NCBI RefSeq assembly: GCF_030272615.1 | Contig: NC_081406.1 | Coordinates: forward strand, 461,616,072 to 461,680,071 | Source: Cryptomeria japonica | Taxonomy: Eukaryota; Streptophyta; Pinopsida; Cupressales; Cupressaceae | Direction of reading: 5' to 3' | Length of the DNA: 64,000 bases | Position numbers and translations under genes: made by a program | The notes under the pieces: model-generated | Databases searched by the model: none | What the model was told of the DNA's origin: nothing | What the model saw: only the letters and a program-made list of their open reading frames with translations | Shown: piece by piece, positions 1 to 11,212 of the stretch | Layout: every line of letters starts with the position of its first letter | Position numbering within the stretch: the first letter of the stretch is position 1

Positions 1-1390
1 AGAAAAATAGTAATGCATGCAGACCCATAAATAGATAAGATCACAAACATATAACAGAAGATTTAACATGGAAACCCAAATAGGGAAAAACCACTATGGG
101 ATTTCGGACCCACTAAGAAATATACTCTTCTAGAGTATGCTCGGTTAAAAGCAAATCCTATTAAAGACTACAAACACATTGCTAGATGTGACCCGGTTAA
201 GGGATTTCCCTTAGATCTGTTAGGATCTTCACCTTGTTAGAAGTGACCTTGTTAAAGAATTTCAAACACTCAATAAGAATGTCACCTTGCTAGAGGATTT
301 TACAAATAAGACTATTAAGTCCACTCGGTTAAGATATTTTCTACTACTTCTCAAAATAACAGTAATAAAAATATGTCTACAACTTCACAACTAAAAATGT
401 TGAAGCAGATTCTTATTTTCTCAATACAATCAATTCATAGGACTTATCTTGTCCCTCTGCTAGGCTCTATGCTCTGTTATCAAAATAGGTCTTCAAGCTT
501 CTGTGCTCAGTAATCACTATGTAGCATCCCTATGCATACACTTGCCCGCATACATTGTTTATCAACAGTTTCCTATTTATAAACAATCTTCCAACCGCTT
601 AATCTCCTTGATCACATTTCCCATGATCAATCATAGCCATCAAATCTTCAATCCTGTCCAGGTTCAGTGTATCCTTTGATCTAAAAATGTTTTACCCTGC
701 CTTGGAACTTGCATTTTCACCTTGTAACTTGTGTTAGGGTATTGCGGTTCAATCTGAGCTGTAGATCTTCCTGTCGATCTTTCTTTACCATGGATTCTTT
801 AACAATATTCATACATGGCTTACCAATCATTTAATCCTCTCCAGCTCATCATCTTCCTTCATTAAATATCACATCTAAACATTTAATGCATTCTGTTATA
901 GCTCGGTTGTAACTCGGTAAATACTAAACTTTACTCGGTAGACATGCTGCCTTCATTAACCGATAGCGATAACCTTAGGGTTTACCAACTAGGTTCTTTG
1001 CTCGGTAACATAGTATAGTATTAACCTTTCAAACAATAGCATATGTAGGATATAAAAACAATCTAAACATCATGATCTCATCATTGTCTAACTCGGTAAT
1101 AGTTGCCCATTGAATAACTTATCCCCTTATTCATTATATTCTTTTTGTGTCTTTTACCAACATCTTTATAGTCATCAAATCATACTTCTTAAGATATGGC
1201 AACATCATACTGAATTAGAAAATCAATTTCTTGACATCAATGACAAAATAATAATATTAAGACAGTAATCATCCTTAATCAGTTATATCCATAGTCATCA
1301 ACAACATTCTCAATATCGTTATTGAAATGCCAACAATCTCTCATTGTAATTGGAATGCCAACCTTCTTCTTGTCTATTATAATGCCAACA
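1..1390 (-). repeat. 3' LTR of the Copia element (partial)
   Basis: This matches 6174-7561 almost base for base. In minus-strand reading it begins TGTTGGCATT at 1390, directly after the polypurine tract. A TATAAATA box lies on the minus strand at 574-581, where an LTR promoter is expected. The outer end lies before base 1. Confidence 0.92.
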
Positions 1391-1391
1391 A

Positions 1392-1402
1392 TCTCCCCCT
1401 TT
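1392..1402 (-). other. Polypurine tract of the Copia element
   Basis: The minus strand reads AAAGGGGGAGA directly before the LTR start, the standard position of the plus-strand primer. A nearly identical tract lies at 1561-1570. Confidence 0.85.
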
Positions 1403-1837
1403 GGCATTGATGGCAAAACCAATTGATTTGACTTTATTGATTCAGATTCAGATTGTTGTGAAATTCTGAAATGCTCTCCCTCTATCATTAGTCTTCTCCC
1501 TGGTTCTGAAATGTAGTCTTCTCCTTCAGTCAGTAGACTTCTCCCCCATACATTATTCTTCTCCCCCTTTGATAGCAATGCCAAAAATGAAAAGAACTAA
1601 AAACATAATTTCTTCCTCTGAGAAGTGAATTCCATGCTGTTATGTATCAATTCAGTCTCGGTTAGAGCATTTTGTCTTCAATTCCTATTTCCTGTTTAAT
1701 GTTTCCTTCACACCTTTAGAAAACCTCCTAAAGTGTGTAAATCAGCATCAACTCCTAAAAGATATTCTGTAGAGTCATCGAATTGATGCTTTCGCCGAAC
1801 TCGGTCAGTGAATGGAAGATAGGGGTAGGACCCCTAA
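1403..1837 (-). other. 3' untranslated region of the Copia element with repeated purine tracts
   Basis: Between the RNase H stop and the polypurine tract the minus strand carries several GGGAGAAG-like tracts, near 1474, 1492, 1518, 1538 and 1558. The open frame at 1279-1584 runs through them and into the LTR; its residues reflect the tract repeat (GE-rich), so I do not take it as a gene. The tract nearest pol repeats the polypurine tract sequence. Confidence 0.6.
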
Positions 1838-2581
1838 CTAACTTTTGAGATACTCAAAAGTGTCCTTTGGTAGTGGCTTGGTGAAGATGTCTGCAATTTG
1901 TTCCTTTGTGCTAACATACTCCAAAACCACTTTCTTCTCTTGAACTTCTTCTCTAAGATAATGATATTTGATAGAGATGTGCTTTGTCTTAGAGTGCATA
2001 ACAAGATTCTTTGAAATGTTAATGGCACTAGTGTTATCACAAAATATAGTTACTGGCTCGATAACTTGCTTGTTTATACCTTCCAACAGTTGTTTGATCC
2101 ATGCTATATTGGTGCAATTCAGTGCTGCAGCAACATATTCAACTTCTGTTGTTGACTGAGAAACACATCCTTGTTTCTTGCTAAGCCAACTCACTAGTCT
2201 TTCTCCTAAAAAGAAAGCTCCTCCACTTGTGCTTTTCCTATCATCAATGTTGCCTGCCCAATCAGCATCAGTATAAACTTTTAAATCAAAAACATTTCCT
2301 TTCCGATATACTAAACCATAATCTTCAGTGCCTTTTAAGTATTTGAAAATTCTTTTGATTGTCGTCATGTGTGTTTCCTTAGGATCTACAGAAAATCTTG
2401 CAACAATACCTACTGCATGTACTATATCTGGCCTGTTGTGAACAACATATTGCAACTTTCCAATCATAGATCGGTAAAGTGTCTCATCAATAGATGCAGA
2501 TTCATCATTCTTTGATAGTTTACAGTTGGTAGTCATAGGAGTACTTACTGGTTTTGAATCCTCTATTCCAAATTTCTTCAA
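1838..2581 (-). pseudogene. Copia RNase H and RT C-terminal part
   Basis: This 247-residue open segment covers the end of Copia RT and the RNase H domain. RNase H degrades the RNA strand of the RNA/DNA hybrid during cDNA synthesis. Visible motifs are YTDADWAG (about residues 103-110, first acidic residue D105), STTEVEYVA (E148) and CDN (D182), then HISIKYHYLRE near residues 201-211, all in the usual Copia order. The segment itself is open, but it is cut off from the RT upstream by frameshifts near 2575-2650. It is therefore the C-terminal part of a broken polyprotein and not a separate gene. Confidence 0.9.
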
Positions 2582-3390
2582 GATTTTTCTTTATGTACTT
2601 GGATTGGGTAATGAAAATCTCATCTTTCATTTGCAGTATCTGCAGACCTATAAAATATTTTCTCATTGATTAATGACATCTCAAATTCTTTACTCATTTC
2701 ATTTCCAAAGTTCTTGCATAGAGAGTCATTTCCACTAAAGATAATATCATCAACAAATATGGCTGAGATCAGTATTCCATTTTCATCATTCTTCATGTAC
2801 ATATTGTTGTTTTCACTTGTTCTTATAAGACCAATTTTGATCAAATATGAGTGCAATCTCTCATACCATGCTCTAGGTGCTTGTTTTAGACCATATAAAG
2901 CTTTGTTCAATTTACATACCTAATCATTATTTTCTCCTTCAACAAATCCTTCAGGTTGTTCAATGAAAACTTCTTCTTCCAATATACCATTCAGAAATGT
3001 AGATTTGACATCCATTTGATATACCTTGAAATTCTTGTAAGCAGCATATGCCAACAATGTTCTTACTTTGTCAAGTCTTGCCACAGGTGCAAAAGTCTCA
3101 CCATAATCAATTTCTTCTTCTTAGGCATAACCTTTGCAAACTAGTCTTGCTTTATTCCAAATGACCTCACCTTTTTCATTTAGCTTGTTTCTAAAGATCC
3201 ACTTTGTACCAATTACATTTTTTCCCTTCGGTCTTGGGACTAGTGTCCATGTGTCATTCTTCTTGATTTGATCAATCTCTTTTGTCATAGCATTTATCCA
3301 ATCATCACTGTTAAATGCCTCTTTCACTATTCTTGATTCAAATTCAGATATTAGACATGTGTTCTGTCTCAGTCTGTTTCTTGTCATCAC
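2582..3390 (-). pseudogene. Copia reverse transcriptase, broken
   Basis: RT copies element RNA into DNA in the virus-like particle. On the minus strand 3121-3390 gives the N-terminal part (TWTLVPRPKGKNVIGTKWI...), 2911-3120 continues with a DVKSTFLNG segment, and 2620-2910 gives LYGLKQAPRAWYERL and the catalytic FVDD motif. In-frame stops lie near 3121 and 2920. Two one-base frameshifts near 2650 and 2575 separate RT from RNase H. The FVDD variant of YVDD is common in Copia. This is a decayed copy. Confidence 0.88.
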
Positions 3391-4635
3391 TAGATCATTC
3401 TTATCCCCTATAATCTGACTTGGTGCATGATTCCTTCTGACATACTTGGCTAATACATGCTCAGTAGGCTCTATATCATCTTCTTAATCACTCGTTAACT
3501 GGATATTCTCTTCATTTTCTTCAGCAGTCTTCTCGATAGGACTTCTCGGTTGAACATAGACAAATCCTTCATAATCTTCTGGTTCTTTGGAGTTTCCTTC
3601 ATCATTTCTTTCTTCAAATTCATCAATTTTCACATTTGCACTTTCTACTATTTTGGTAGATGATTTGATCAGACATTTAAATGCTTTGCTTCTAGAAGAA
3701 TAACCTAGAAATGTTCCTTCTTCACTTTTCTGATCAAACTTACCATTTCTATCATCTTTGTGAACATAGCATCTACTCCCAAAGATTTTAAAATAACTTA
3801 CATTAGGTTTCTTGTCATACCAGATTTCATAAGGTGTCTTCAAAGTTCCTTTCTTCAGTTGTACTTGGTTCAGGGTGCAAACTGTTGTGCTTCTTGCTTC
3901 TCTCCAAAATGTTTGTGGAACTTTCTTTTCAATCATCAAGGTTCTGGCACAATCCACAATAGTTTTGTTCCTTCTCTCAGCTATCCCATTCTGCTGTGGA
4001 GTTCTCAATGTAGAGACTTGTCTTTTTATACAATGATCATTGTAAAATAAGTTGAACTCATCAGAAGTAAACTCTCCTCCTCTATCTGATCTGAGACGTT
4101 TCAGTTGTCTTCCTGTTTCATTTTCAACTCTAGCCTTGTACCATTTAAACATTTGAAAAGCTTCATATTTTTCTTTTAAAAACATTACTGACATCATCCT
4201 TGAGTAATCATCCACAAATAATATGAGATAATTCTCACCATAATAACTCTGAACTTTCATAGGACCACAGAGATCAGTATGCACAAGATCTAAAATTCCC
4301 TTTGAAGTGTAGGACTTACTTGTAAAGCTTGATCTTGTCATCTTACCCATCTAGCATCCTCAGCACATAGCATTCTTAGCTTTTTCAAGACTCGGTAAAC
4401 CTCTTACTCGGTGCTTCTTACTTATTTTGATTAGATAATCAAAATTAACATGACAAAACCTTTTATGCCATAACCAGGTATCATCTATCCTTGCATATAA
4501 ACATTTATTCCGAGTTGAGTCAAGATGAAATGTATTACCTCTTGTTTGTGTCCCAGTAGCAGCTAACTTTCCATGCTTGTCATGAACTTTGACATTTCCT
4601 TTTTCAAACTCTATTCGGTAACCTGTGTTGTTTAG
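3391..4635 (-). pseudogene. Copia integrase with GAG-pre-integrase segment
   Basis: Integrase inserts the cDNA into chromosomes. The open part, 3484-4350 (288 residues), shows a complete catalytic triad: D26 in VHTDLCGP, D89 in RSDRGGEF and E125 in QQNGIAERRN, with the usual 35-residue spacing between the last two. Upstream, 4351-4635 encodes the zinc-binding pre-integrase segment (WLWHKRFCHVNF and a later GC...MGKM motif). It is interrupted by stops at 4636 (TAG) and just before 4350 (TGA and TAG). Loss of glutamine codons to TAG is seen twice. The acidic tail (3484-3600) leads towards RT. Confidence 0.9.
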
Positions 4636-5985
4636 CTATGCTACACTCAAAAAATTGTATTTCAAACCTTCAACCCAATAAACATCATTACATTTAGCAT
4701 TGTCAAGAAGTGTTATGGATCCTTTACCTCTTACCAGACATGGTGCATCATTACCAAATCTTACATAGCCTCCATCATAATCATCTAATTTAATAAACTT
4801 GTGTTTATCACCTATCATGTGATGTGAGCAACCATTATCTATGATCCAAGAATCATTAGTATTTATATGAGATATTAAAGATTTTTCTTCATACCTTTCC
4901 TCATCTGATCCATCTTTGATAGCCACATAAACAACTTCCTCTATATCAGTTTCATCTGATTTATCATCATTAGATTCCTCATAAGCTATTAGGCATGTCT
5001 TTTTATCTCTTCTGAAGTCTCGATGTCCTCTATAATGATTATCTTTCTGTCTATCATCTTGGTAATCTCTCTTTTCACTAGATTCTTTGTCAGGACAGTT
5101 AGAAGCCATATGTCCTATCCTATCACAATTGAAACATTTTAAAGGTAGCTTTCCTTTATACTTACCTTTTCCTCTTGGTAGCCTTCTGGCTAATAGTGCT
5201 TCAAACTCTTCTTGCTGTCTGATTTCCTCATACAGTTTGTGTACCTCCTCCATGTTTTTGCAAAATCTTTCACTTTCTCCACTGTGATTCCCTTCAAAGT
5301 ACGTATACTTTCTATAATTGTAATCATCAGTTTCATCAATATGAAAAGAACTGAATGCATATTCAACTTTATTTACCGATGACCCACTGTTATCAAAGTT
5401 ACTTAACTCAAATGCATGTAGCTTACCAATAGTATCATCTAAAGAAACTGGCATATTGGGTACAGACCTCAATTCATTGATTGTAGAGACTCGGATTGCA
5501 TAGGTTGGTAGAAGGGTTCTTAACAACTTACTTGTTATATCTTTCTCTTCAATAATTCCACCCGCTCCTTTGATTTGATTGATAATCTCCTTTAGTCTTG
5601 TACTATACTGGGTTATGTTCTCGCCTTCATTCATCCTCATAGATTCAAGTTGTCCTCTTAGACTATCCACTTTTGCTCTTTGAACATGTTCATCTCCACC
5701 ATACACAGATATGAGCTTAGTCCACATTTCCTTTGCATCAGTACATCCTTCTAGATCATTAAACTCTGAGTCGGTCAATGCAGATGTTATTTCAATCATT
5801 GCTTGAATATGTTCTTGCTTTGCCTTTATCTCTTCCATTGTTAATGGATAGGTGTTCAGTGTGATGAAATCATTCTCTATATAATACACAACATACTCTC
5901 CAATTCCTAATAGATGCAGCTTCATCCTTTTCTGCCATCTAGAGAAACTTGACTTATTCAGCTTCGATGCATCCCTCTTATACAT
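4636..5985 (-). pseudogene. Copia Gag and start of protease
   Basis: The 449-residue open frame starts at an ATG about 50 bases downstream of the primer site, as expected for Gag. Residues 1-50 resemble the N-terminal Gag segment (KSSFSRWQKRMKLHLLG) and about 55-195 the UBN2/gag-polypeptide domain. A CCHC zinc knuckle lies at C284-C287-H292-C297, followed by a basic stretch. The protease start is at 379-390 (WIIDNGCSHHM). Gag packages element RNA and the protease matures the polyprotein. The catalytic triplet reads D383-N-G instead of DSG or DTG, which probably weakens or abolishes activity. The frame ends at a TAG inside the protease/pre-integrase region, where the homologous frame continues, so this is a broken Gag-Pol and not a natural Gag stop. 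Confidence 0.9.
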
Positions 5986-6036
5986 CTTTTGGATCTTTAA
6001 CTCAAGTGCCTTTAAACTTTTCTACCAGAGTCCAAA

Positions 6037-6048
6037 GCTCTGATACCA
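6037..6048 (-). other. Primer binding site, initiator-Met tRNA type
   Basis: The minus strand reads TGGTATCAGAGC, the classic plant Copia primer site complementary to the 3' end of initiator methionine tRNA. It lies 11 bases inside the LTR edge at 6060. Confidence 0.93.
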
Positions 6049-6059
6049 ATTCATAGTTC

Positions 6060-7561
6060 TGATATTAAATATGTTTAGTACAGATGCCAAGCTAATAGTA
6101 TGAGAGGAGGGGGTGAATCATTCAAACTTAATCTTCAATAAAAATAATAGATTCAACCTCGGTAACCTTATCAGAAAAATAGTAATGCATGCAGACCCAT
6201 AAATAGATAAGATCACAAACATATAACACCAGATTTAACATGGAAACCCAAATAGGGAAAAACCATTGTGGGATTTCGAACCCACTAAGAAATATACTCT
6301 TCTAGAGTATGCTCGGTTAAAAGCAAATCCTATTAAAGATTACAAACACATTGCTAGATGTGACCCGGTTAAGGGATTTCCCTCAGATCTATTAGGATCT
6401 TCACCTTGTTAGAAGTGACCTTGTTAAAGGATTTCAAACACTCAATAAGAATGTCACCTTGCTAAAGGATTTTACAAATAAGACTGTTAAGTCCACTCGG
6501 TTAAGAGATTTTCTACTACTTCTCAAAATAACAGTAATAAAAATATGTCTGTAACTTCACATCTAAAAATGTTGAAGCAGATTCTTATTTGCTCAATACA
6601 ATCAATTCATAGGACTTATCTTGTCCCTCTACTGGGCTCTATGCTTTGTTATCAAAACAGGTCTTCAAGCTTCTGTGCTCGGTAATCACTATGTAGCATC
6701 CCTTTGCATACACTTGCCCGCATACATTGTTTATTAACAGTTTCCTATTTATAAACAATCTTCCAACCACTTAATCTCCTTGATCACATTTCCCATGATC
6801 AATCATAGCCATCAGATCTTCAATCTTGTCTAGGTTCAATGAATCCTTCGATCTGAAAATGTTTTACCTCGCCTTGGAACTTGAATTTTCACCTTGGAAC
6901 TTGTGTTAGGGTATTGCGGTTCAATCTGAGCTGTAGATCTTCCAGCCGATCTTTCTTTACCATAGATTCTTTAACAATCTTCATACATGGCTTACTAATC
7001 ATTTAATTTGCTCCAGCTCATTAGCTTCCTTCATTAAATATCACATCTAAACATTTAATGCATTCAGTTATAGCTCGGTTGTAACTCGGTAAATACTAAA
7101 CTTCACTCGGTAGACATTCTGCCTTCATTAACCGATAGCGATAACCTTAGGGTTTATTAACTAGGTTCTTTGCTCGGTAACATAGTATAGTATTAACCTT
7201 TCGAACAATAGCATATGTAGGATATCAAAACAATCTAAACATCATGATCTCATCATTGTCTAACTCATAATAGTTGCCCATTGAATAATTTATCCCCTTA
7301 TTCATCATATTCTTTCTGTGTCTTTTACTGACATCTTTATACTCATCAAATCATATTTCTTAAGATATGGCAACATCATGCTGAACTAGAAAATCAATTT
7401 CTTGACATCAATGACAAAATAATAATATTAAGACAGTAATCATCCTTAATCAGTTATATCCATAGTCATCAACAACCTTCTCAATATCCTTTTTGAAATG
7501 CCAACAATCTCTCATTGTAATTGGAATGCCAACCTTCTTCTTGTCTATTATAATGCAAACA
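6060..7561 (-). repeat. 5' LTR of the Copia element (about 1502 bp)
   Basis: The plus strand starts TG at 6060 and ends CA at 7561; 6174-7561 matches 1-1390. The minus-strand TATAAATA box at 6746-6753 corresponds to 574-581 in the other LTR. Short tggtaa/tcggta words (ctcggtaa on the plus strand) recur through the LTR. Confidence 0.92.
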
Positions 7562-9362
7562 ACTTGTTGCTGGTATCTTGTACATGATGAAAAAAAATAC
7601 CATTGTTGTCTACATGCAACAGTTGCTTGTATATCAAGATGGCCACATCTGCCCTACTATATAACACCTTGACAATGAAATGGCACGTACAACCTCATTT
7701 TTTTTATACACGTGATTCTGCTTAGAAGGTGGCAACTTATTCCTATTGTCTTTTGGTCCGTAAGAACACCAATACCTTAAACATAAAAACTTTCATATTT
7801 TTAGTAAGAGTCGATATGTCATTAAACATAGACAAAGCATACCAAAGAATGTAACTACTAACGACTATACATCTTTATCGTATGACTGTTGTGCACACTA
7901 CTATTATTATCTTTAGTATGCCTCTTTCGGATAAACTTAGTTTTAAAACCTTAAACTAACAATTCCCCCTTGTAGAATGCATCCAAATTAGCAAGTGGGA
8001 TTACCGCACAAATGTCTTTAGTTGAATTATCGTCAACACAAATTTAGGTCCACCAAATATCCTGTAAAGAGAAGTGATGGAGACCTTCACCACCATCTTG
8101 CACTTCCAATCCCAACATTTCCTGCCATTTTTTGGTGAATCAACATCCTAGTGAACTACATAGTAGCCAATATCACTGAATTACACACCAATTTCCAAAC
8201 AATTGCGAGTACACAGAGCATACAAATAGTTGGTTCATACTCAAAGTCATAGACATCATAACAACTGTAATGAGCCAAATTTGATCTATGGAAACATACA
8301 ATAGGGATGCACATACAATGCAAACAAAAACCTCTCAAAATAATATTGAATTTTGATGTCGAATGAATTGTGTTTGTGACTAATCAAAAACCATTTATAC
8401 ACAAATAATTCATGCGCAGTCTTTCAGTTTATAAGAGGCTTGGGGGATAAAGCACGATGGACAATATAGTAAAAAAAGCACAATTTTCTCCTGATTTTTG
8501 CTTCTATCAACATAACTCTGAATGAGATAATTGGAATTTGTTGAATTTTAGGATCATATTAGGGTAAGCATATAATTTAAAATTTTTATTTTACTATTTT
8601 CACTTAGATATAAGTTAGATATTAATTCAATTATGAGAGGTATGAATTCAATCGGCAGTTTGTATATTGAATTCACAATAAGTATATATAATGAATTGTT
8701 GTATGTTTAGTCAGTATGCCATGCAATACATAGATGATCCAATATGTAGAGTTCATGTATGTCCATGATTTCTTCATTAAGATAGACCACTATATTTAAT
8801 TGACTTCCTCCAATTTCGTAGTAATGAACTAACTACTATATGTGCACAAACTGTCATATCTTTTTCTCTATCTTACTATATCTACTAATTGTTGTATATA
8901 CTTACCAATCCTCCTAGTTCGTAATAATTATGGATTGCTTATACACAGATTTCTATATATAGATTTCCTATATTTAAATTTCCTATATTATCACTATTAC
9001 GTATCAACCTTCCAAGGGAAATGTGCATTGCTAATATACAACAATCGATAGCAAAGTATACAACGTGACTCTAGATAATCGAAAGGTGTCTTATAACCTT
9101 AATCAATCACAAACCGACTCATAACACAAATTGTATTATAAGCAAAATGAAAACAATATGATCAGTTATGTAAAACTGATAAACTAAATCAATCATTCCA
9201 TAATAATAGATGATTAATACAATCAGTTCATAACCGATATTAATAAATCATATTTAGTTGTTCATGAACTGACTCGAAAATAAACAAACAAACCAAAAAT
9301 AAAATACTATCGATTATGTATAATCGGTGATTACAAACAAACATTAACATATGAGAATGTAG
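7562..9362. other. Intergenic DNA without a recognised feature
   Basis: It is AT-rich and holds only short open frames with no recognisable motifs. I see no repeat shared with the rest of the window. Confidence 0.5.
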
Positions 9363-10133
9363 AAGAAAGAGGTTGAGGGCGAGGAAGAGAAGGTGCAGAG
9401 AAAAGAGTATGTTGAAGAGATTGAAGCAAAGAATAACCCTTATATCTTGGATAGCATGAATGAAGCTCAGCACACTATGGAGGAGGGAAACCCTAGGTCT
9501 GTGGGCTCTACTCCAGTTATGGAGAATGCGGATTCCATTTTGAACGTTGCCAAAAATAGTACTCTAAAAATGTTCAACTTCCAAAAATGGATTATTGAAA
9601 ACATCTCCATTATTCAGAATAAACAGAGATATTTGGATTATAAAATTGAGCAACTGATTAAGGATAGAAATACTAAAGGTAAAGAGGATGCGGCGGTGGA
9701 TACTAGTGAGGTAGAGGACAAAGATGAAATCCAAGATTGGTCAGAAAAAGATATGATTAAGAGAGATTTGAAGCATCTTGAAGATGTGATCAGAATCATC
9801 AAAGAAAAGGGAGAGGTTGATAATGAAATTATTAACCAGATTACAAAAACTGAAAAAGGCCTTGTAGAAATTTATGGAGCATAGCCTTGAAGTTTTGAAG
9901 GTGTCATCTGAAAACATGAATGCTCTATTTGCTTCTCTAGAGAAGAACAAGCAGAACAAAGAGATGGTGATCATTGATGATGTGCTAGCCACCAATTTTG
10001 CTCCTCACTCCTCTAGACGTAGAACAAGGCAAACTACCAGTGAACTGGAGATGAAGACTAAAGACACCCATCAGATGCAGGAAAACAAAGACTTGAAAGA
10101 AGCAGCTTTAAGGACGCAGAAGAGTCTATAAAA
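9363..10133 (+). pseudogene. Unidentified charged, coiled-coil-like protein frame, split by a frameshift
   Basis: I do not recognise this family. The frame is open from 9363, just after a stop, to 9886. It gives a Lys/Glu-rich protein with helix-forming stretches (KQRYLDYKIEQLIKDRN, DLKHLEDVIRIIKEKG). There is no in-frame ATG near its start; the first methionines are internal, near 9456. A second frame (9874-10131) overlaps by 11 bases and continues in the same style (SLEVLKVSSENMNALF...), ending with RRRTRQTTSELE and a stop. The change of frame at about 9874-9886 looks like a one-base indel in one longer frame. It could be the last exon of a decayed gene or part of a LINE-type element. The T-rich stretch downstream resembles a 3' untranslated region. 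No catalytic motif is visible. Confidence 0.35.
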
Positions 10134-10370
10134 ATTTTCATCTCACATATAATCTGGTCTTTGGTTTCCAATCTCTCACTGGATTTTTGTTGTTCTTTTC
10201 CTTAGCTGCTATTTTATTTGTTGTTCTTTCGTAGTTGTTCTTTCTATGTACTGATCTCTCTAGTTTCTTTTATGCTTATTTTCTTGTTATGTAAGTGAGT
10301 TTCGGGTCCCTTAAACCTTGATTTTCCTTAATTAAAAACATATCAGAATGTAGATAATAACGCTGGGTAT
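10134..10370 (+). other. T-rich 3' flank of the coiled-coil frame
   Basis: A run of TTGTTGTTC/TTCTTT-like words ends near a CCTTAATTAAAAAC stretch at about 10326-10340. It could be a 3' untranslated region with a short A-rich end. No clear polyadenylation signal or target duplication is seen. Confidence 0.25.
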
Positions 10371-10420
10371 AAAAAATGTTATGATCAATAATCACGACAA
10401 GTACTCCGCTTCGATTTCTG

Positions 10421-10467
10421 TCAATAACATGCAATCCAAAACGGTGTTATAAAATGCATGTTATTGA
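10421..10467. repeat. Small inverted repeat (13-bp arms)
   Basis: TCAATAACATGCA at 10421-10433 is repeated exactly inverted at 10455-10467. The same word recurs in the two larger hairpins and the direct repeats that follow. Confidence 0.7.
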
Positions 10468-10521
10468 GTTTTTTGAACTTTTTTTAAAAATGACATCCAC
10501 AGCTAAATCTGGGTTGTAGCT

Positions 10522-10711
10522 AAAGTGGTTCCCAAAAGGTGCTTCAATAACACGCAAAGTCAATAACAAGAAAGTTTTCAAAAGTTACAGATTGTTGATC
10601 ATGAACATTAGATTTAACTGTAGCTTTGATTTTTATCACGATCTGTAATTTTTGAAAAATTTCTGGTTATTGACTTTGTGTGTTATTGACATACCTTTTT
10701 GGAGCCACTTT
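10522..10711. repeat. Foldback element 1 (74-bp arms)
   Basis: The arms at 10522-10595 and 10638-10711 are inverted copies with few mismatches. Shared words include AAAGTGG at the outer ends, CAATAACAC, AAAGTCAATAAC and TTACAGAT. The 42-base centre holds TTGATCATGAAC. There is no coding capacity, so it is MITE-like or the product of local inverted duplication. Target duplications are not obvious. Confidence 0.75.
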
Positions 10712-11069
10712 GCATGTTATTTCATTTTATTGACTTTGAGTGTATTTCATATTATTGCATCCATTTCTTTGTTGACATCTTCTTATTTTTTTAATAATTT
10801 CATTAACCAAATGGAAGACATGAATCTGGTTAATGGCAACTGGGGCTCTAGTTCTGGTAGTCATTTGTTTGTTTCAATGATCCAAACGTGTTCCTTGAAA
10901 GTATTGTGTGATGACTGGCTTTTGAAATCAAGGATCATTCAATTCTTTTATGTTAATACCAACCTATTAACTTAATTTTAATAGATTATAAGATAAATAC
11001 GTTAAAACACACACTATCTAATCCAAGTTGTACACAACATAAACAATGCCTGTTAATCGTGAACGTGTC

Positions 11070-11212
11070 TAAACTGACTCCAGAATGGGGTTATGAAACT
11101 CGTGTTATTTGTTTTGAAAATTTTCAAAAAATCAAAGCCAAAGCTAATTTTGCTGATCATGATCAACAATTCAATAACATGAGTTTCATAACCCCATTTT
11201 AGAGCCAGTTTA
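11070..11212. repeat. Foldback element 2 (40-bp arms)
   Basis: The arms at 11070-11109 and 11173-11212 are inverted copies with about four mismatches (TAAACTG at the tips, GGGGTTATGAAACTC inside). The centre contains TGATCATGATCAAC, close to the centre of foldback 1. This suggests two diverged members of one foldback family. Confidence 0.75.

Larger units (their letters stand above)
1..7561 (-). mobile_element. Ty1/Copia LTR retrotransposon, minus strand, 3' LTR cut by window edge
   Basis: Two direct repeats (1-1390 and 6060-7561) bracket a minus-strand gag-protease-integrase-RT-RNase H region. Integrase lies before RT, which is the Copia order. The primer site beside the right LTR matches the 3' end of initiator-Met tRNA, and a purine tract on the minus strand abuts the left LTR. 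About 114 bases of the left LTR lie outside the window, so the target duplication cannot be checked; the right flank reads acttg. The two LTRs differ at scattered positions, and pol carries several stops and two frameshifts, so this copy is inactive. The lineage within Copia (Tork/SIRE-like or other) is not resolved. Confidence 0.93.

Noticed and set aside
1279-1584. 101-residue minus-strand frame at the Copia 3' end
   Set aside because: It spans the polypurine tract and LTR edge, and its residues follow the purine-tract repeats.
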